Below are positions 22,620 through 32,858 of a DNA stretch of 64,000 nucleotides, in pieces (the stretch's first letter is position 1; every line of letters begins with the position of its first letter). A program made the translations under genes and the position numbers. Source of the DNA: Clostridium muellerianum (GTDB lineage: Bacteria; Bacillota; Clostridia; Clostridiales; Clostridiaceae). Location of the stretch: NCBI RefSeq assembly GCF_012926525.1, contig NZ_JABBNI010000010.1, positions 1 through 64,000 on the forward strand, in the 5' to 3' direction. The notes beneath the pieces are model-generated. The model was not told the DNA's origin and searched no databases. It worked only from the letters and a program-made list of their open reading frames with translations.

Positions 22620-22951
22620 AATGATACCTCCCATATCAATTAAATAAAATTTATTATGAAAACATAAGAAATTAAATGAAACATAAAAAATAATGACTAC
22701 AAAAGTATAGAGATCATTAATATAAAAATGTTACTTTTGAAGCTTTTGAAATTTTTATAAACTCATACAATACAGTAACGCCATTAAATATTATTTCTGA
22801 TATAATAGAGTATAATATTGTATGAAAATATATGGATTATTTTTCATAAATTTATAATAAATAAATAATTATATACAATATTCCATATCATATATAATTA
22901 TAAACTAAATTAATTATATATAAAACAAAAATTAAATTAAAAAAGGAGGAG

Positions 22952-22970
22952 AATTCATTTTAAATGAATT
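22952..22970 (+). promoter_or_regulatory. Small hairpin between a strong SD and the DUF3343 start
   Basis: GGAGGAG at 22945-22951 is 26 nt from the ATG, too far for normal initiation. A 9-bp inverted repeat lies between them (AATTCATTT, one base, AAATGAATT). Folding would bring the two closer. An in-frame ATT six nt after the SD is a less likely start. The remainder of 22620-22977 is AT-rich with a TATAAT at 22801-22806 but no convincing -35. Confidence 0.4.
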
Positions 22971-22977
22971 AAGGTTT

Positions 22978-23229
22978 ATGAAAATTTATTACATTTTAAC
23001 TTTTCCCAATACACATAGTGCTATAAGTGGAGAAAGTGTTTTAAAAAATAACAACATTAAAGTAGAAATAATGCCTACACCAACAGTGATTACTAAAAGT
23101 TGTGGTATAAGCATAAAATTAGGTGGTGAGTTTATAGAGAAGGTAAGTGCTTTAATAAAAAGAGGCGAATTATCCATAAAAGGTATTTATATTAAGGATG
23201 GAATTGAATACAAGAGTTATAGCATATAA
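22978..23229 (+). CDS. DUF3343 putative Se/S carrier-like protein
   Basis: An 83-aa protein beginning MKIYYILTFPNTHSAISGES, with PTPTVITKSCGISIKL around a conserved cysteine. The DUF3343 family is annotated as a putative selenium/sulfur carrier and is often near cysteine desulfurase-like genes, as here. Only AAGG, 3 nt from the ATG, serves as a close ribosome site. Confidence 0.8.
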   Translation: MKIYYILTFPNTHSAISGESVLKNNNIKVEIMPTPTVITKSCGISIKLGGEFIEKVSALIKRGELSIKGIYIKDGIEYKSYSI

Positions 23230-23242
23230 TTAGGTGGTAATA

Positions 23243-24118
23243 ATGAAGAATTTATTTTGTTTTTTTACTTTAAGTATTGATTTAAATAAAAGTGTTTTAA
23301 AGATTGATGATTTTTTAGATAAACAGGATATTTACAAATTTGGATTAAATATAATTAAAGTTATAATTATTTTAATACTTATGTACATAGCTGTTAAAAT
23401 AGGAAATACAATTATAAATAGATATGTTTCTAAACAAAAAAATTTTAAGTTTTCATTAGATGATAAAAGAGCTAAAACTGTAGGTGCTATTTTGAAAAGT
23501 GTACTTAGATATTCAGTATATTTTTTGGGTATTTTCGGTATAGTTGAAGTTTTATTTAACAAAATTGGTTTAACTTTTGCAGGAATAGGAGGTTTAGCTT
23601 TAGGTTTTGGAACTCAAAGTCTTATAAAAGATGTTATTAATGGCTTTTTTATATTATTTGAAGATCAATTTACTGTAGGCGATTATATTAATGTAGATGA
23701 TAAAGGCGGAATAGTAGAAAGTATAGAGCTTAGGGTTACAAAAATAAGAGATTTTAATGGAGACTTACATATAATCCCTAATGGACTTATAACTAAGGTT
23801 ACTAATCATTCAAGGGGAAACATAAGGATTATGGTAGATGTTGATGTATCTCATGATGAAGACTTGGATAGAGCAATAAAATTAATATCGGACTTATGTG
23901 ATAAGTTTAAAGTAGAAAATGAATGTGTTACAGAAGGACCAAAAGTATTAGGTATATCCGCATTAAAAGAAGATAGAATCACTATAAGAGTTGCTGGCAA
24001 GTCTAAACCCATGACTCAATGGGATACAGAGATGAAGCTTAGAAAAGAAATAAGAGAAGTTTTAATTAATGCTAATATAAAGACACCATATGCACAGGTG
24101 AAAATAGTAAAGGAGTGA
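23243..24118 (+). CDS. Small-conductance mechanosensitive channel (MscS family, YkuT-like)
   Basis: A 291-aa protein with three predicted membrane helices. The pore-lining third helix region is FAGIGGLALGFGTQSLIKDVI, followed by the beta domain FEDQFTVGDYINVDDKGGIV and a C-terminal alpha-beta domain. It protects against hypo-osmotic shock. ATG 23243 follows AGGTGG. It starts 13 bp after DUF3343 and precedes DUF951, so the three form one operon. Confidence 0.9.
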   Translation: MKNLFCFFTLSIDLNKSVLKIDDFLDKQDIYKFGLNIIKVIIILILMYIAVKIGNTIINRYVSKQKNFKFSLDDKRAKTVGAILKSVLRYSVYFLGIFGIVEVLFNKIGLTFAGIGGLALGFGTQSLIKDVINGFFILFEDQFTVGDYINVDDKGGIVESIELRVTKIRDFNGDLHIIPNGLITKVTNHSRGNIRIMVDVDVSHDEDLDRAIKLISDLCDKFKVENECVTEGPKVLGISALKEDRITIRVAGKSKPMTQWDTEMKLRKEIREVLINANIKTPYAQVKIVKE

Positions 24119-24122
24119 TAAC

Positions 24123-24326
24123 ATGGTAAAAACTTTTTATCTTGGAGATATAGTTGAGATGAAAAAAGGACACCCATGTGGCGGAAATTCATGGGAAATA
24201 ATAAGACTTGGAGCTGACATAAAAATTAAGTGTTGTAATTGTAGCAGAATAGTTATGATACCCAGAAGTAAGTTTGAAAAGGATGTAAAAAAAATAATAA
24301 AACAAAATGTCATTGAAGAAAAATAA
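24123..24326 (+). CDS. DUF951 family protein
   Basis: A 67-aa protein with the DUF951 pattern VEMKKGHPCGGNSWEIIRLG and KCCNCSRIVMIPRSKFEK. The cysteines suggest a metal site. It is a conserved Firmicute gene of unknown function, typically between mscS and rpsF as here. Confidence 0.88.
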   Translation: MVKTFYLGDIVEMKKGHPCGGNSWEIIRLGADIKIKCCNCSRIVMIPRSKFEKDVKKIIKQNVIEEK

Positions 24327-24327
24327 A

Positions 24328-24356
24328 TTGATTTTTATGAAGATAAGTGATATAAT
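24328..24356 (+). promoter_or_regulatory. rpsF operon promoter
   Basis: TTGATT (24328-24333), 17-bp spacer, TATAAT (24351-24356). Confidence 0.7.
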
Positions 24357-24367
24357 ATCTAATTGTG

Positions 24368-24412
24368 ATCCCTGCTGTGTAAAGCACAGCCGTTAGTCCA
24401 AGGGGAGGAGGT
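24368..24412 (+). promoter_or_regulatory. Candidate S6:S18 autoregulatory leader
   Basis: The leader folds as CTGTG-TAAAG-CACAG immediately followed by CCGTTAG and then the GGGGAGGAGG ribosome site. In several bacteria the S6:S18 complex binds an rpsF leader structure with an exposed CCG. The position and CCG fit that model; the fold was made by eye. Confidence 0.5.
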
Positions 24413-24420
24413 GAAATCTA

Positions 24421-24708
24421 ATGAGAAAATATGAAACTATATTCATACTACACCCATCATTAGACGAAGAAGCTGTTAAAGCTAACGTTGAAAAATTTAA
24501 GGGCGTAATAGAAAATGGTGGAGGCGTAATAGATAACGTTGATGCTTGGGGCAAGAGAAAGCTTGCTTATGAAATAAACAAGATTGGCGAAGGAAATTAT
24601 ACTCTAATAAACTTTAGCGCTAATCCTGAATTACCAAAAGAGTTAGACAGAGTATTCAGAATTTCAGATGCTGTTATAAGACACATAATAGTTAAGGATG
24701 AAAAATAG
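24421..24708 (+). CDS. rpsF: 30S ribosomal protein S6
   Basis: A 95-aa protein with [19 protein letters not shown] at the N-terminus and [20 protein letters not shown], typical of S6, which pairs with S18 in the 30S platform. First gene of rpsF-ssb-rpsR, with a very strong ribosome site. Confidence 0.98.
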   Translation: MRKYETIFILHPSLDEEAVKANVEKFKGVIENGGGVIDNVDAWGKRKLAYEINKIGEGNYTLINFSANPELPKELDRVFRISDAVIRHIIVKDEK

Positions 24709-24719
24709 GTGGTGTTTTT

Positions 24720-25163
24720 ATGAACAAAGTTGTTATAATTGGAAGATTAACCAAAGATCCTGAGTTAAAGTTTACTCCAGGAAATGGTACAGCTGTTGCC
24801 ACCTTTACTTTAGCCGTTGATAGGAGATTTTCTAAAGATGGTCAAAAGGAAGCCGATTTTATCCCTGTAGTAGTATGGGGAAAACAAGCTGAATCTACAG
24901 CAAATTACATGAGTAAAGGTAAACTTATGGGTGTTTGTGGTAGAATTCAAACTAGAACTTATGATGCTAAAGACGGTACTAGAAGGTACGTTACTGAAGT
25001 TGTTGCAGATGAAGTACAATTCCTTGAATGGGGAAGTGGAAATAAATCAACATCATCATTTAACGGAACTTCATCTGAAGATTTTGGAAATGCTCAAGGC
25101 TTTAATGAAAAGGCCTATGGAGAGGATATTACTCCAGTAGATGATGGAGATATCCCATTTTAA
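24720..25163 (+). CDS. ssb: Single-stranded DNA-binding protein
   Basis: A 147-aa SSB with an OB fold ([28 protein letters not shown]) and the acidic DDGDIPF tail that recruits replication and repair partners. It lies between rpsF and rpsR, the usual Firmicute arrangement. Confidence 0.98.
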   Translation: MNKVVIIGRLTKDPELKFTPGNGTAVATFTLAVDRRFSKDGQKEADFIPVVVWGKQAESTANYMSKGKLMGVCGRIQTRTYDAKDGTRRYVTEVVADEVQFLEWGSGNKSTSSFNGTSSEDFGNAQGFNEKAYGEDITPVDDGDIPF

Positions 25164-25181
25164 AGGTAAGGAGGGATAAAG

Positions 25182-25436
25182 ATGCAAAATAGAGAAGGCG
25201 GAAGAAGAAATTCTGGTAAAATGAGAAAAGCTAAAAGAAAAATCTGTAGCTTTTGCATGGATAAAGCCGAATCAATAGATTATAAAGACATAAATAAGTT
25301 GAGAAAGTATGTTACAGAAAGAGGTAAAATTCTTCCAAGAAGAATTTCTGGAAACTGTGCAAAACATCAAAGACAACTTACTGATGCTATAAAGAGAGCA
25401 AGAAACATAGCATTATTACCATTCACAACAGAATAG
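25182..25436 (+). CDS. rpsR: 30S ribosomal protein S18
   Basis: An 84-aa basic protein with the S18 core [20 protein letters not shown] and [18 protein letters not shown]. It carries a [13 protein letters not shown] segment with two cysteines, suggesting the zinc-type form of S18. GGAGGG precedes the ATG. Confidence 0.97.
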   Translation: MQNREGGRRNSGKMRKAKRKICSFCMDKAESIDYKDINKLRKYVTERGKILPRRISGNCAKHQRQLTDAIKRARNIALLPFTTE

Positions 25437-25443
25437 TAAGTTT

Positions 25444-25474
25444 AAGTGAAGGATTTTTATTCTTCACTTTTTAT
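25444..25474 (+). terminator. Terminator after rpsR
   Basis: AAGTGAAG / CTTCACTT stem with a loop of about 10 nt and T-rich tail. The remaining gap 25475-25753 is AT-rich; I see no gene or RNA there. Confidence 0.75.
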
Positions 25475-25753
25475 TTTTTGTATATGTTTTATATAACAGT
25501 GCAAATTGACAATGTTATTCATACAATTTATACTTTAAAATATCATCATGATAAAGATATACATATGAAAACGTTTTTTTAATGAGCAGTGTTGAAATGT
25601 AGGGCATTAATATTAAAAATAAAATAAATTATGCAATTGTTTATGTATAATAAAAGTATAAAATAGCTAAAATTCTAAATAGACATTGATTTATTGCATA
25701 AATACAGAAAAATAACTAAAATATAATTATAACTTTAGAGGGGATGGGGGTAA

Positions 25754-26071
25754 ATGAAAAAAGAAGATTTTAATATAATGTACAATGTGAAAATAATTGA
25801 AGAATTGAAAGCAGATCTTTTATGTACAATCGGTGATTTGTTTAAGGTACTTACTAAGGGAAGCAATATAGCTCAAAATGCAATATTAGATTGTATTTCA
25901 GGAGCGATAATAGTATTATACTTACTATCAGAAAGACTAGGGTATTCACATGCATCAGTAGATGAAACCATGAGAAAAAAATTAAGAATAGGTATAATAG
26001 AAGAAGATAAAATAGAGAAAGAAGGTAAGGATTTAAGTAAACTTTATAATCATCTAAAGGAAAGAGAATGA
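25754..26071 (+). CDS. MazG-like family protein
   Basis: A 105-aa, mostly helical protein resembling clostridial MazG-like proteins of the all-alpha NTP pyrophosphatase superfamily. The diagnostic E-E-x-x-E/D set is not clear by eye, so activity is uncertain. Its stop overlaps the region of the DUF2232 ribosome site, and it heads the operon to dnaB. It follows GAGGGGATGGGGG. Confidence 0.55.
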   Translation: MKKEDFNIMYNVKIIEELKADLLCTIGDLFKVLTKGSNIAQNAILDCISGAIIVLYLLSERLGYSHASVDETMRKKLRIGIIEEDKIEKEGKDLSKLYNHLKERE

Positions 26072-26082
26072 TGGAGGAAAAA

Positions 26083-27066
26083 ATGCAAAATAGAAGTTAC
26101 AGTACAAAGTCAATAGTGGAAGCAGGATTAGTATCAACTTTAATTGTAATAATTATGCTTGCTAATTTATATGTTCCTATGGTATCAATTCTAGGAACGC
26201 TAGCGTTGCCAATTCCTGTAACAGTGCTTTATATAAGACATAATTTTAAAGTTTCGTTATCTGCAGTCATAGTGAGCTCAATTATAGTAGCTATGATAAG
26301 TAATCCGTTAATGGCACTTCGATGCTTAATTGTACTTAGTACTACCGGAATAACTTTAGGATATTGTATAAAGCATAAAAAAAGTAATAGCTTAACATTA
26401 ATTATGCTGACTTTAGCATCCGCTGTAGCAATTACAATAAGCTTAGTTATAATAGTAAACTTAGCAGGAAAACATGGAATTATAGATTTTATATCAAACC
26501 AGTTACAGGAATCTATAAAAGTGGCAAGGCAAATGTACGTAGATGCAGGTTTAACGAAAGAACAATTGGCTTTATTAGACAATATGGCGGAACTTGCTAA
26601 GCCAAACAATTTATTTAAAAATCTATTACTGATATTATGTATGAGTGGATTTTTCTCAGCAAGTGTAAACTATTATGTCACTAGAGTTATATTGAAAAAG
26701 TTAAAATATGATGTGGTAGAAGTAAAATCTTTTATTTATTTTTATGTTAATAGTAAAGTAGCGGCAATAATGGCTATTTTTATTTTAATAGGGGTATTGC
26801 TTACTAGAAATAACATATCTATAGGTAGTTCTATAACCACATCTGGTTATGGCATTCTTCTAATACTGCTTTTATTAGATGGAGTAGCTTTTGCTTTATA
26901 TTATTTAAAAAATAAATTTAATATGTCAAAGTTAGTTTTAACATTAATATTAGTGTTTACTATTTTTTCCCCGCTCTATATAGTTTTCATTTATTTAGGA
27001 CTTATGGATATATTGTTGGATTTTAGAAAACTTGACCCACATAGAAGAAGGCCTATAGAAAAATAA
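26083..27066 (+). CDS. DUF2232 (YybS-like) membrane protein
   Basis: A 327-aa integral membrane protein with about eight hydrophobic helices, in the conserved position before gdpP-rplI where Bacillus has yybS. The fold resembles energy-coupling S components; function is unknown. ATG 26083 is chosen because TGGAGGA lies 4-5 nt upstream; an ATG five codons earlier lies within the ribosome site. Confidence 0.82.
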   Translation: MQNRSYSTKSIVEAGLVSTLIVIIMLANLYVPMVSILGTLALPIPVTVLYIRHNFKVSLSAVIVSSIIVAMISNPLMALRCLIVLSTTGITLGYCIKHKKSNSLTLIMLTLASAVAITISLVIIVNLAGKHGIIDFISNQLQESIKVARQMYVDAGLTKEQLALLDNMAELAKPNNLFKNLLLILCMSGFFSASVNYYVTRVILKKLKYDVVEVKSFIYFYVNSKVAAIMAIFILIGVLLTRNNISIGSSITTSGYGILLILLLLDGVAFALYYLKNKFNMSKLVLTLILVFTIFSPLYIVFIYLGLMDILLDFRKLDPHRRRPIEK

Positions 27067-27081
27067 ATGGAGGCTTATTAA

Positions 27082-29067
27082 ATGGATAATAAATATAATT
27101 ATTTTATAAATAGTAATAAAGTATATATGATTATAATAGCTATTCTTATTTCAATACTTTTAATTTATGGGCATTTTTTTATAGGAATAGTGTTTATAAG
27201 TTTATATATAATTCTTGTAGTATATAATATGAAAAATATAAAGGTTAGGCAAACTGAGTGGAAAAAGTTTATAGAAAACTTTTCTACTCAGCTGGATAAT
27301 GCCACTAGAAACACTTTGGTAAAGATGCCATTTCCATTAATTATAATAGATAAAAAAGGAGAAATTCTTTGGTACAATCAAAAATCTTCTTATATAGTTA
27401 AAGATGAAGATATATTGGGCAAGAATGTTAACAGTATAATCAAGGAAATTAACTTGAGACAAATTTTTGATGGTAAAAAAAATGTAATTAAGAATGCTAA
27501 ATTAAAAGAAAAGTATTATGATATATATAGTAATGTAGTGGACATATCTGATGACTTAGAAGATAGAATAATAATTTTATATTTTTATGATGTTACAGAA
27601 AAATTAAAGATGCTTAAGGATATAGATTCAAATAAATATACTATAATGCTTATAGAAGTTGATAATTTCGATGATGTAATTAAGACAATTGAAGAGAATG
27701 AAAGACCTTTAATAATTGCAGAAATAGAAAGATCAGTAAATAGTTATGCGCAGAGCTTAAACGCAATGCTAAGAAAATATGATGATAATAAGTATGTATT
27801 ATGTGTTCAAGATAATTATATTGAAAAAGAGATGGAAAAAAAGTTCGAAATATTGGATAATATAAGAGAAATCAATATGGGAAACAAATTAGCTGTTACT
27901 TTAAGCATAGGAGTAGGGCGAGGAGGGGAATCTCCATTACAAAATGAAAATTATGCAGTTTCTGCTAAGGAATTAGCACTTGGTAGGGGTGGAGATCAGG
28001 TAGTAGTAAAAATTGGAGAAAAGTTATCTTTTTATGGAGGAAAAACAAAGGAAGTAGAGAAAAGAACTAAAGTAAGAGCGAGAGTTATAGCACATGCTCT
28101 TATAGATCTAATAAATGCAAGCAGCAAGGTTTTCATAATGGGTCATGTAAATCCAGATATAGATTGTCTTGGCGCTGCTGTAGGAATTTATAGTACAATA
28201 AAATTTTTAAAGAAGGATTGCTATATAGTACTAGATGAAACTAATACTAGTATAAATCTTATATTAGATAAAATTAAAATGGAAGAAGGATATGAAAAAG
28301 TATTTATAAGTAGTAAAGAATGCATAGAGAATGCAGAATATAACAGTCTGCTTATTCTTGTAGATGTTCATAGCAAAGGATATGTTCAAGATATGAATGT
28401 AGTAGAAGCCTTTGAAAAGATAGTTATAATAGATCATCATAGAAAGTCTACAGATTTTGTAGAAGGAGCACTTTTAAGTTATATAGAACCATATGCATCT
28501 TCTACATCTGAATTAGTTACAGAAATGCTTCAATATATGGTTGAAAAACCTAAAATAAAAGTTATAGAAGCGGAAGCTCTTTTAGCAGGAATTTGTGTTG
28601 ACACTAAGAATTTTTGCTTTAAAACCGGTGTAAGAACTTTTGAAGCTGCTTCTTTTTTAAGAAGATTAGGGGCAGATACCATAGATGTAAAAAAGTTTTT
28701 TGCAGATGATTTAGACACCTATTTAAAAAGAGCGGAAATTATAAAGTCAGCTAAAATATTTAATAATATAGCCATAGCTGTATGTCCTAGTGAAATAGAA
28801 GATATTGTATTAGCTGCACAAGCTGCTGATGAATTGCTAAATATTACAGGTATTAAAGCCTCTTTTGTTTTTGTTAAAATAAAAGAGGATGTATGTATTA
28901 GCGGAAGATCTTTAGGAGAAGTGAATGTGCAAGTTATACTTGAATCTTTAGGAGGTGGAGGGCATATGACTATGGCAGGTGCAAAAGTTAAGCAAATCAC
29001 AGTAGATGAAGCTTTACAAAAACTTAAAGATGCCATTGGCAAATATGTTATGGAAGGTGAAGAGTAA
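27082..29067 (+). CDS. gdpP: Cyclic-di-AMP phosphodiesterase GdpP
   Basis: Membrane-bound enzyme that hydrolyses c-di-AMP and so affects cell wall, potassium and beta-lactam responses. In order: two N-terminal membrane helices (about residues 12-50), a PAS domain, a degenerate GGDEF domain, the DHH domain ([25 protein letters not shown]) and a DHHA1 domain with [11 protein letters not shown]. Length 661 aa is normal. The stop overlaps the rplI start (TAATGA). Confidence 0.96.
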   Translation: MDNKYNYFINSNKVYMIIIAILISILLIYGHFFIGIVFISLYIILVVYNMKNIKVRQTEWKKFIENFSTQLDNATRNTLVKMPFPLIIIDKKGEILWYNQKSSYIVKDEDILGKNVNSIIKEINLRQIFDGKKNVIKNAKLKEKYYDIYSNVVDISDDLEDRIIILYFYDVTEKLKMLKDIDSNKYTIMLIEVDNFDDVIKTIEENERPLIIAEIERSVNSYAQSLNAMLRKYDDNKYVLCVQDNYIEKEMEKKFEILDNIREINMGNKLAVTLSIGVGRGGESPLQNENYAVSAKELALGRGGDQVVVKIGEKLSFYGGKTKEVEKRTKVRARVIAHALIDLINASSKVFIMGHVNPDIDCLGAAVGIYSTIKFLKKDCYIVLDETNTSINLILDKIKMEEGYEKVFISSKECIENAEYNSLLILVDVHSKGYVQDMNVVEAFEKIVIIDHHRKSTDFVEGALLSYIEPYASSTSELVTEMLQYMVEKPKIKVIEAEALLAGICVDTKNFCFKTGVRTFEAASFLRRLGADTIDVKKFFADDLDTYLKRAEIIKSAKIFNNIAIAVCPSEIEDIVLAAQAADELLNITGIKASFVFVKIKEDVCISGRSLGEVNVQVILESLGGGGHMTMAGAKVKQITVDEALQKLKDAIGKYVMEGEE

Positions 29068-29510
29068 TGAAAGTTATACTTTTAAAAGATGTTAAGTCAG
29101 TAGGAAAGAAAGGAGATATAATAAATGCTTCTGATGGTTATGCAAGGAATTATTTATTACCAAAGGGACTTGCACAAGAAGCAACAGGCACTAATGTTCA
29201 TATTTTAAATAATAAAAAAGAAAATGAAAGAAGACAAAAACTTGCAGAAATAGAAGCAGCGCAGAAGGTAGCAGAAAATTTAAAAGGTAAGGAAATTAAT
29301 CTTTCAGTTAAAACAGGAGAAAATGGAAAATTATTTGGATCAATAACAGGAAAAGATGTAGCTGATGAGCTAAATAAGAAATATAATTTAAATATTGATA
29401 AGAAAAAAGTTGTAATAGGTAATATAAAACAAGTTGGAACTTATGATGTAGAAATAAAATTATATCCTGAAATTTCAACAAAGATAAAAGTTATTATAGC
29501 AGAAAAATAA
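29067..29510 (+). CDS. rplI: 50S ribosomal protein L9
   Basis: A 147-aa protein with the N-terminal L9 signature [20 protein letters not shown], a long linker helix and a C-terminal domain. It begins one base into the gdpP stop, indicating coupled translation. Confidence 0.98.
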   Translation: MKVILLKDVKSVGKKGDIINASDGYARNYLLPKGLAQEATGTNVHILNNKKENERRQKLAEIEAAQKVAENLKGKEINLSVKTGENGKLFGSITGKDVADELNKKYNLNIDKKKVVIGNIKQVGTYDVEIKLYPEISTKIKVIIAEK

Positions 29511-29522
29511 GGGGGAAAACCT

Positions 29523-31439
29523 GTGAAATCACAATTTGTGAATGATATAGAAGATGGAGTTATGGATAACATATCAATTGATACCCAAGTAAATGTATTG
29601 TACGAACTACTAAATAAAGTAATGGATGAAGGTTCTATAAAATCTAGGACAATAAAATATAAGCTTCAAAGTTATGTAAAAAGTAGGGATACGCTAAAAA
29701 GACTTTATGCTTTAAATATGATAGTAAGTGATGGTAAGGGAATAAAAACTGTACCTAATGAATCAGAAGCATATAAAGTTTTAGAAGATACAAATGTTTG
29801 GATTTCAGAAGCTTTAGCTACAAAGTATGTTAGAAGTAAGATAGAGCAAGAAGTAGAAAAAAATCTTATAGAGAAACAAGAGAAGTATTTAGATGAAGTA
29901 AGATTAGGAATTATAAAAAAACAAAAAGGTCCAGAAAATGCAAAAACGCTTAAGAAATATGCTCAACTTGAAGTTTTAGATTCTAGAAAATTAAGTAAAA
30001 ATATTCAAAGTATTTTAAGACCAGAAAGTTTTTCTGAAATTGTAGGACAGGAAAGAGCAATAAAATCTATATTATCAAAATTAGCATCACCATACCCACA
30101 ACACATTATTTTATATGGTCCACCGGGTGTGGGTAAAACTACAGCTGCAAGGTTAGCATTAGAGGAAGTTAGAAAATTAGAGTATACTCCCTTTCATGAA
30201 AGTGCTAAATTTGTGGAAGTTGATGGTACTACTTTAAGATGGGATCCGAGAGAAATAACAAATCCTTTGTTAGGTTCAGTACATGATCCTATATATCAGG
30301 GTACTAAGAGGGATTTAGCAGAAACTGGTACACCAGAACCAAAACCTGGACTTGTTACAGAGGCTCATGGTGGAATGCTATTCATTGATGAAATCGGAGA
30401 ATTAGATGAAATGCTTCAAAATAAATTGTTGAAGGTATTAGAAGATAAAAGAGTAGAATTTTCATCTTCATATTATGATCCGGATGATGAGAGTACCCCT
30501 AAGTATATAAAGTATCTTTTTGAGAATGGTGCCCCAGCAGATTTTGTATTAATAGGTGCTACAACTAGAGAACCTAATGAAATAAATCCAGCATTAAGGT
30601 CTAGATGTACAGAAGTTTATTTTGAACCTTTAAGTTCAAAAGATATACAAAAAATAGTTAAAAATGCAGCTGAAAAAATTAATATTGATATAGAAGAAGG
30701 TGTAGCAGAAACCATAAGCAGGTATACTATAGAAGGTAGAAAAGCCATTAATATACTTGCAGATGTATATGGATATGTACTATATAACAACAAAGGAGTT
30801 AATTTAAACTCAAGGGTTTTGATAACAAATAAAGATTTAAATGAAGTTATAAGTATAAGTAGACTAGCACCTTTCGAAGATGTAAAAAGTGAAGTAAAAT
30901 ATGAAATTGGACATATATACGGCTTAGGGGTTAGTGGATACATTGGTTCTACATTGGAGATAGAAACAGCTGTTTTTGAGGCAAAAGAAAAAGGAAAAGG
31001 TACAGTAAGATTTAATGATACTGCAGGAAGTATGGCAAAAGATTCCGTATTCAATGCTGCTTCTGTAATAAGAAAAATAGCGGATAAAGATTTAAGCGAT
31101 TATGATATACATGTAAATGTTATAGGAGGAGGAAAAATAGATGGACCTTCTGCTGGAGCAGCAATTACAATGTGTATTATAAGTGCACTTTTAAATAAAC
31201 CATTAAGACAAGATATAGCTATAACTGGAGAAATATCTTTAAGAGGTAAAATAAAGCCTGTTGGAGGTATATTTGAAAAAGTTTATGGAGCAAGAAGAAA
31301 GGGTATAAAACTCGTAATTATGCCTGAAGATAATATAAAAGAAGCTCCAACAGAATTTAACGATATAGAAATAAAAGCAGTTAAAAATATAGAAGAATTA
31401 ATGGAACTAGTTTTTGAATGTAATTCTAAGGAGAGATAA
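29523..31439 (+). CDS. lonC: ATP-dependent Lon-family protease LonC
   Basis: A 638-aa Lon-type protease found in endospore formers. It has an N-terminal helical region of about 170 residues, AAA+ Walker A GPPGVGKTTAA, Walker B LFIDEIGELD, and the C-terminal Lon domain with the catalytic serine in DGPSAGAAITM and the lysine in the later GEISLRGKIKPVGG region. The long N-terminus and the rplI-dnaB position suggest LonC rather than LonB. The start is GTG 29523. A GTG/ATG a few codons in is also possible. Confidence 0.85.
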   Translation: MKSQFVNDIEDGVMDNISIDTQVNVLYELLNKVMDEGSIKSRTIKYKLQSYVKSRDTLKRLYALNMIVSDGKGIKTVPNESEAYKVLEDTNVWISEALATKYVRSKIEQEVEKNLIEKQEKYLDEVRLGIIKKQKGPENAKTLKKYAQLEVLDSRKLSKNIQSILRPESFSEIVGQERAIKSILSKLASPYPQHIILYGPPGVGKTTAARLALEEVRKLEYTPFHESAKFVEVDGTTLRWDPREITNPLLGSVHDPIYQGTKRDLAETGTPEPKPGLVTEAHGGMLFIDEIGELDEMLQNKLLKVLEDKRVEFSSSYYDPDDESTPKYIKYLFENGAPADFVLIGATTREPNEINPALRSRCTEVYFEPLSSKDIQKIVKNAAEKINIDIEEGVAETISRYTIEGRKAINILADVYGYVLYNNKGVNLNSRVLITNKDLNEVISISRLAPFEDVKSEVKYEIGHIYGLGVSGYIGSTLEIETAVFEAKEKGKGTVRFNDTAGSMAKDSVFNAASVIRKIADKDLSDYDIHVNVIGGGKIDGPSAGAAITMCIISALLNKPLRQDIAITGEISLRGKIKPVGGIFEKVYGARRKGIKLVIMPEDNIKEAPTEFNDIEIKAVKNIEELMELVFECNSKER

Positions 31440-31443
31440 CGGA

Positions 31444-32778
31444 ATGGATGCACCTCTTAGAAGTATGCCTCATAGTATAGAGGCAGAACAAAGCGTAATA
31501 GGTTCAATGCTTGTAGATAAAACTTCCATAGCTGAAGCTATGGAAGTTTTAAAAACTGAAGACTTTTATAAAGATGCACATAAAATTTTATTTACAGCTA
31601 TATTAGATTTAAATCAAAAAGATGTAGCAGTAGATATAATAACTCTTACAGAAAACTTAAAATCTAATGATAAATTAGATGCTGCAGGAGGTATAACTTA
31701 TATAAGTGAATTGAGTGGTTCAGTAATTTCTACAGCAAATATACAATCTTATATAAAAATAGTGAAGGACAAAGCAGTATTAAGAAACCTTATTAGATCT
31801 TCTACAAAAGTAATAGAAGAGAGTTACAATAATCAGGATAATGTGTTAGGAGTTATTGATTTAGCGGAAAAGCAGATATTTGATATTTCTAATAACACAA
31901 GTACTTCTGATTTTGAGCCTATGAGCACTGTTCTAGAAAGAGGATTTATAGAAATAGAAAGGCTTTTTAATAATAAAGGGCAAACTACAGGTGTTGCTTC
32001 AGGGTTTAGAGAACTTGATGCTAAGACATCAGGATTTCAAAAAGGTGATATGGTATTGATTGCAGCAAGACCATCTATGGGAAAAACTACATTTGCTTTA
32101 AATATAGCAGAATATGCAGCCTTAAGAGAAGGTAAAAGTGTAGCAGTATTTTCCCTAGAAATGTCTAAGGAACAATTAGCATATAAGCTTTTATGTTCTG
32201 AAGCTCATGTAGATATGCTCAGACTAAGAACAGGTAATTTAGAAGATAAGGATTGGGAAAACATTGCGAGGGCATCAGGGCCACTTGGTGGAGCTAAAAT
32301 ATATATAGATGATACTGCAGGTATTTCGGTTATGGAAATGAGATCTAAGTGTAGAAGATTAAAGATAGAACATGGAATAGATATAATAATGGTGGACTAC
32401 CTTCAGTTAATGTCAGGAAGTAAGGGCTCAGAAAGTAGACAACAAGAAGTATCAGAAATATCTAGATCCATTAAAGCATTAGCAAAAGAAATGCAGTGTC
32501 CAGTTATTGCCCTGTCACAGTTATCTCGTGCTCCAGAGGCAAGAACAGATCATAGGCCTATGTTATCGGATCTTAGAGAATCTGGTTCCATAGAACAAGA
32601 TGCCGATGTAGTTATGTTTTTATATAGAGATGAGTATTATAATAAAGAAACAGAAGAAAAAAATGTAGCAGAATGTATTATTGCTAAACAAAGAAATGGT
32701 CCTACAGGTACTGTTAAACTTGCTTGGCTTGGACAATTTAGTAAGTTTGGTAATTTAGATGTTATCCACCAACAATAA
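31444..32778 (+). CDS. dnaB: Replicative DNA helicase DnaB
   Basis: Hexameric helicase of the replication fork (DnaC in Bacillus naming). It has the N-terminal HSIEAEQSVIGSML domain, the RecA-like domain with ARPSMGKTTFALN, VDYLQLM, and SDLRESGSIEQDADVV. 444 aa is standard. ATG 31444 follows AAGGAGA; an upstream in-frame start would overlap lonC. Its loader-like gene lies at 62609. Confidence 0.97.
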   Translation: MDAPLRSMPHSIEAEQSVIGSMLVDKTSIAEAMEVLKTEDFYKDAHKILFTAILDLNQKDVAVDIITLTENLKSNDKLDAAGGITYISELSGSVISTANIQSYIKIVKDKAVLRNLIRSSTKVIEESYNNQDNVLGVIDLAEKQIFDISNNTSTSDFEPMSTVLERGFIEIERLFNNKGQTTGVASGFRELDAKTSGFQKGDMVLIAARPSMGKTTFALNIAEYAALREGKSVAVFSLEMSKEQLAYKLLCSEAHVDMLRLRTGNLEDKDWENIARASGPLGGAKIYIDDTAGISVMEMRSKCRRLKIEHGIDIIMVDYLQLMSGSKGSESRQQEVSEISRSIKALAKEMQCPVIALSQLSRAPEARTDHRPMLSDLRESGSIEQDADVVMFLYRDEYYNKETEEKNVAECIIAKQRNGPTGTVKLAWLGQFSKFGNLDVIHQQ

Positions 32779-32816
32779 AAAATGAGGCTAGTTTTTATGC
32801 TAGACCTCATTTTTTA
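32776..32816. terminator. Terminator after dnaB
   Basis: AAAATGAGG-CTAG / CTAG-A-CCTCATTTT stem with one bulge and T runs on both strands, placed between dnaB and the convergent hsp18; likely bidirectional. Confidence 0.8.
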
Positions 32817-32858
32817 TAAAAATGGCATTAATATTTAAAATTTTTTATTTTTAAGTTA

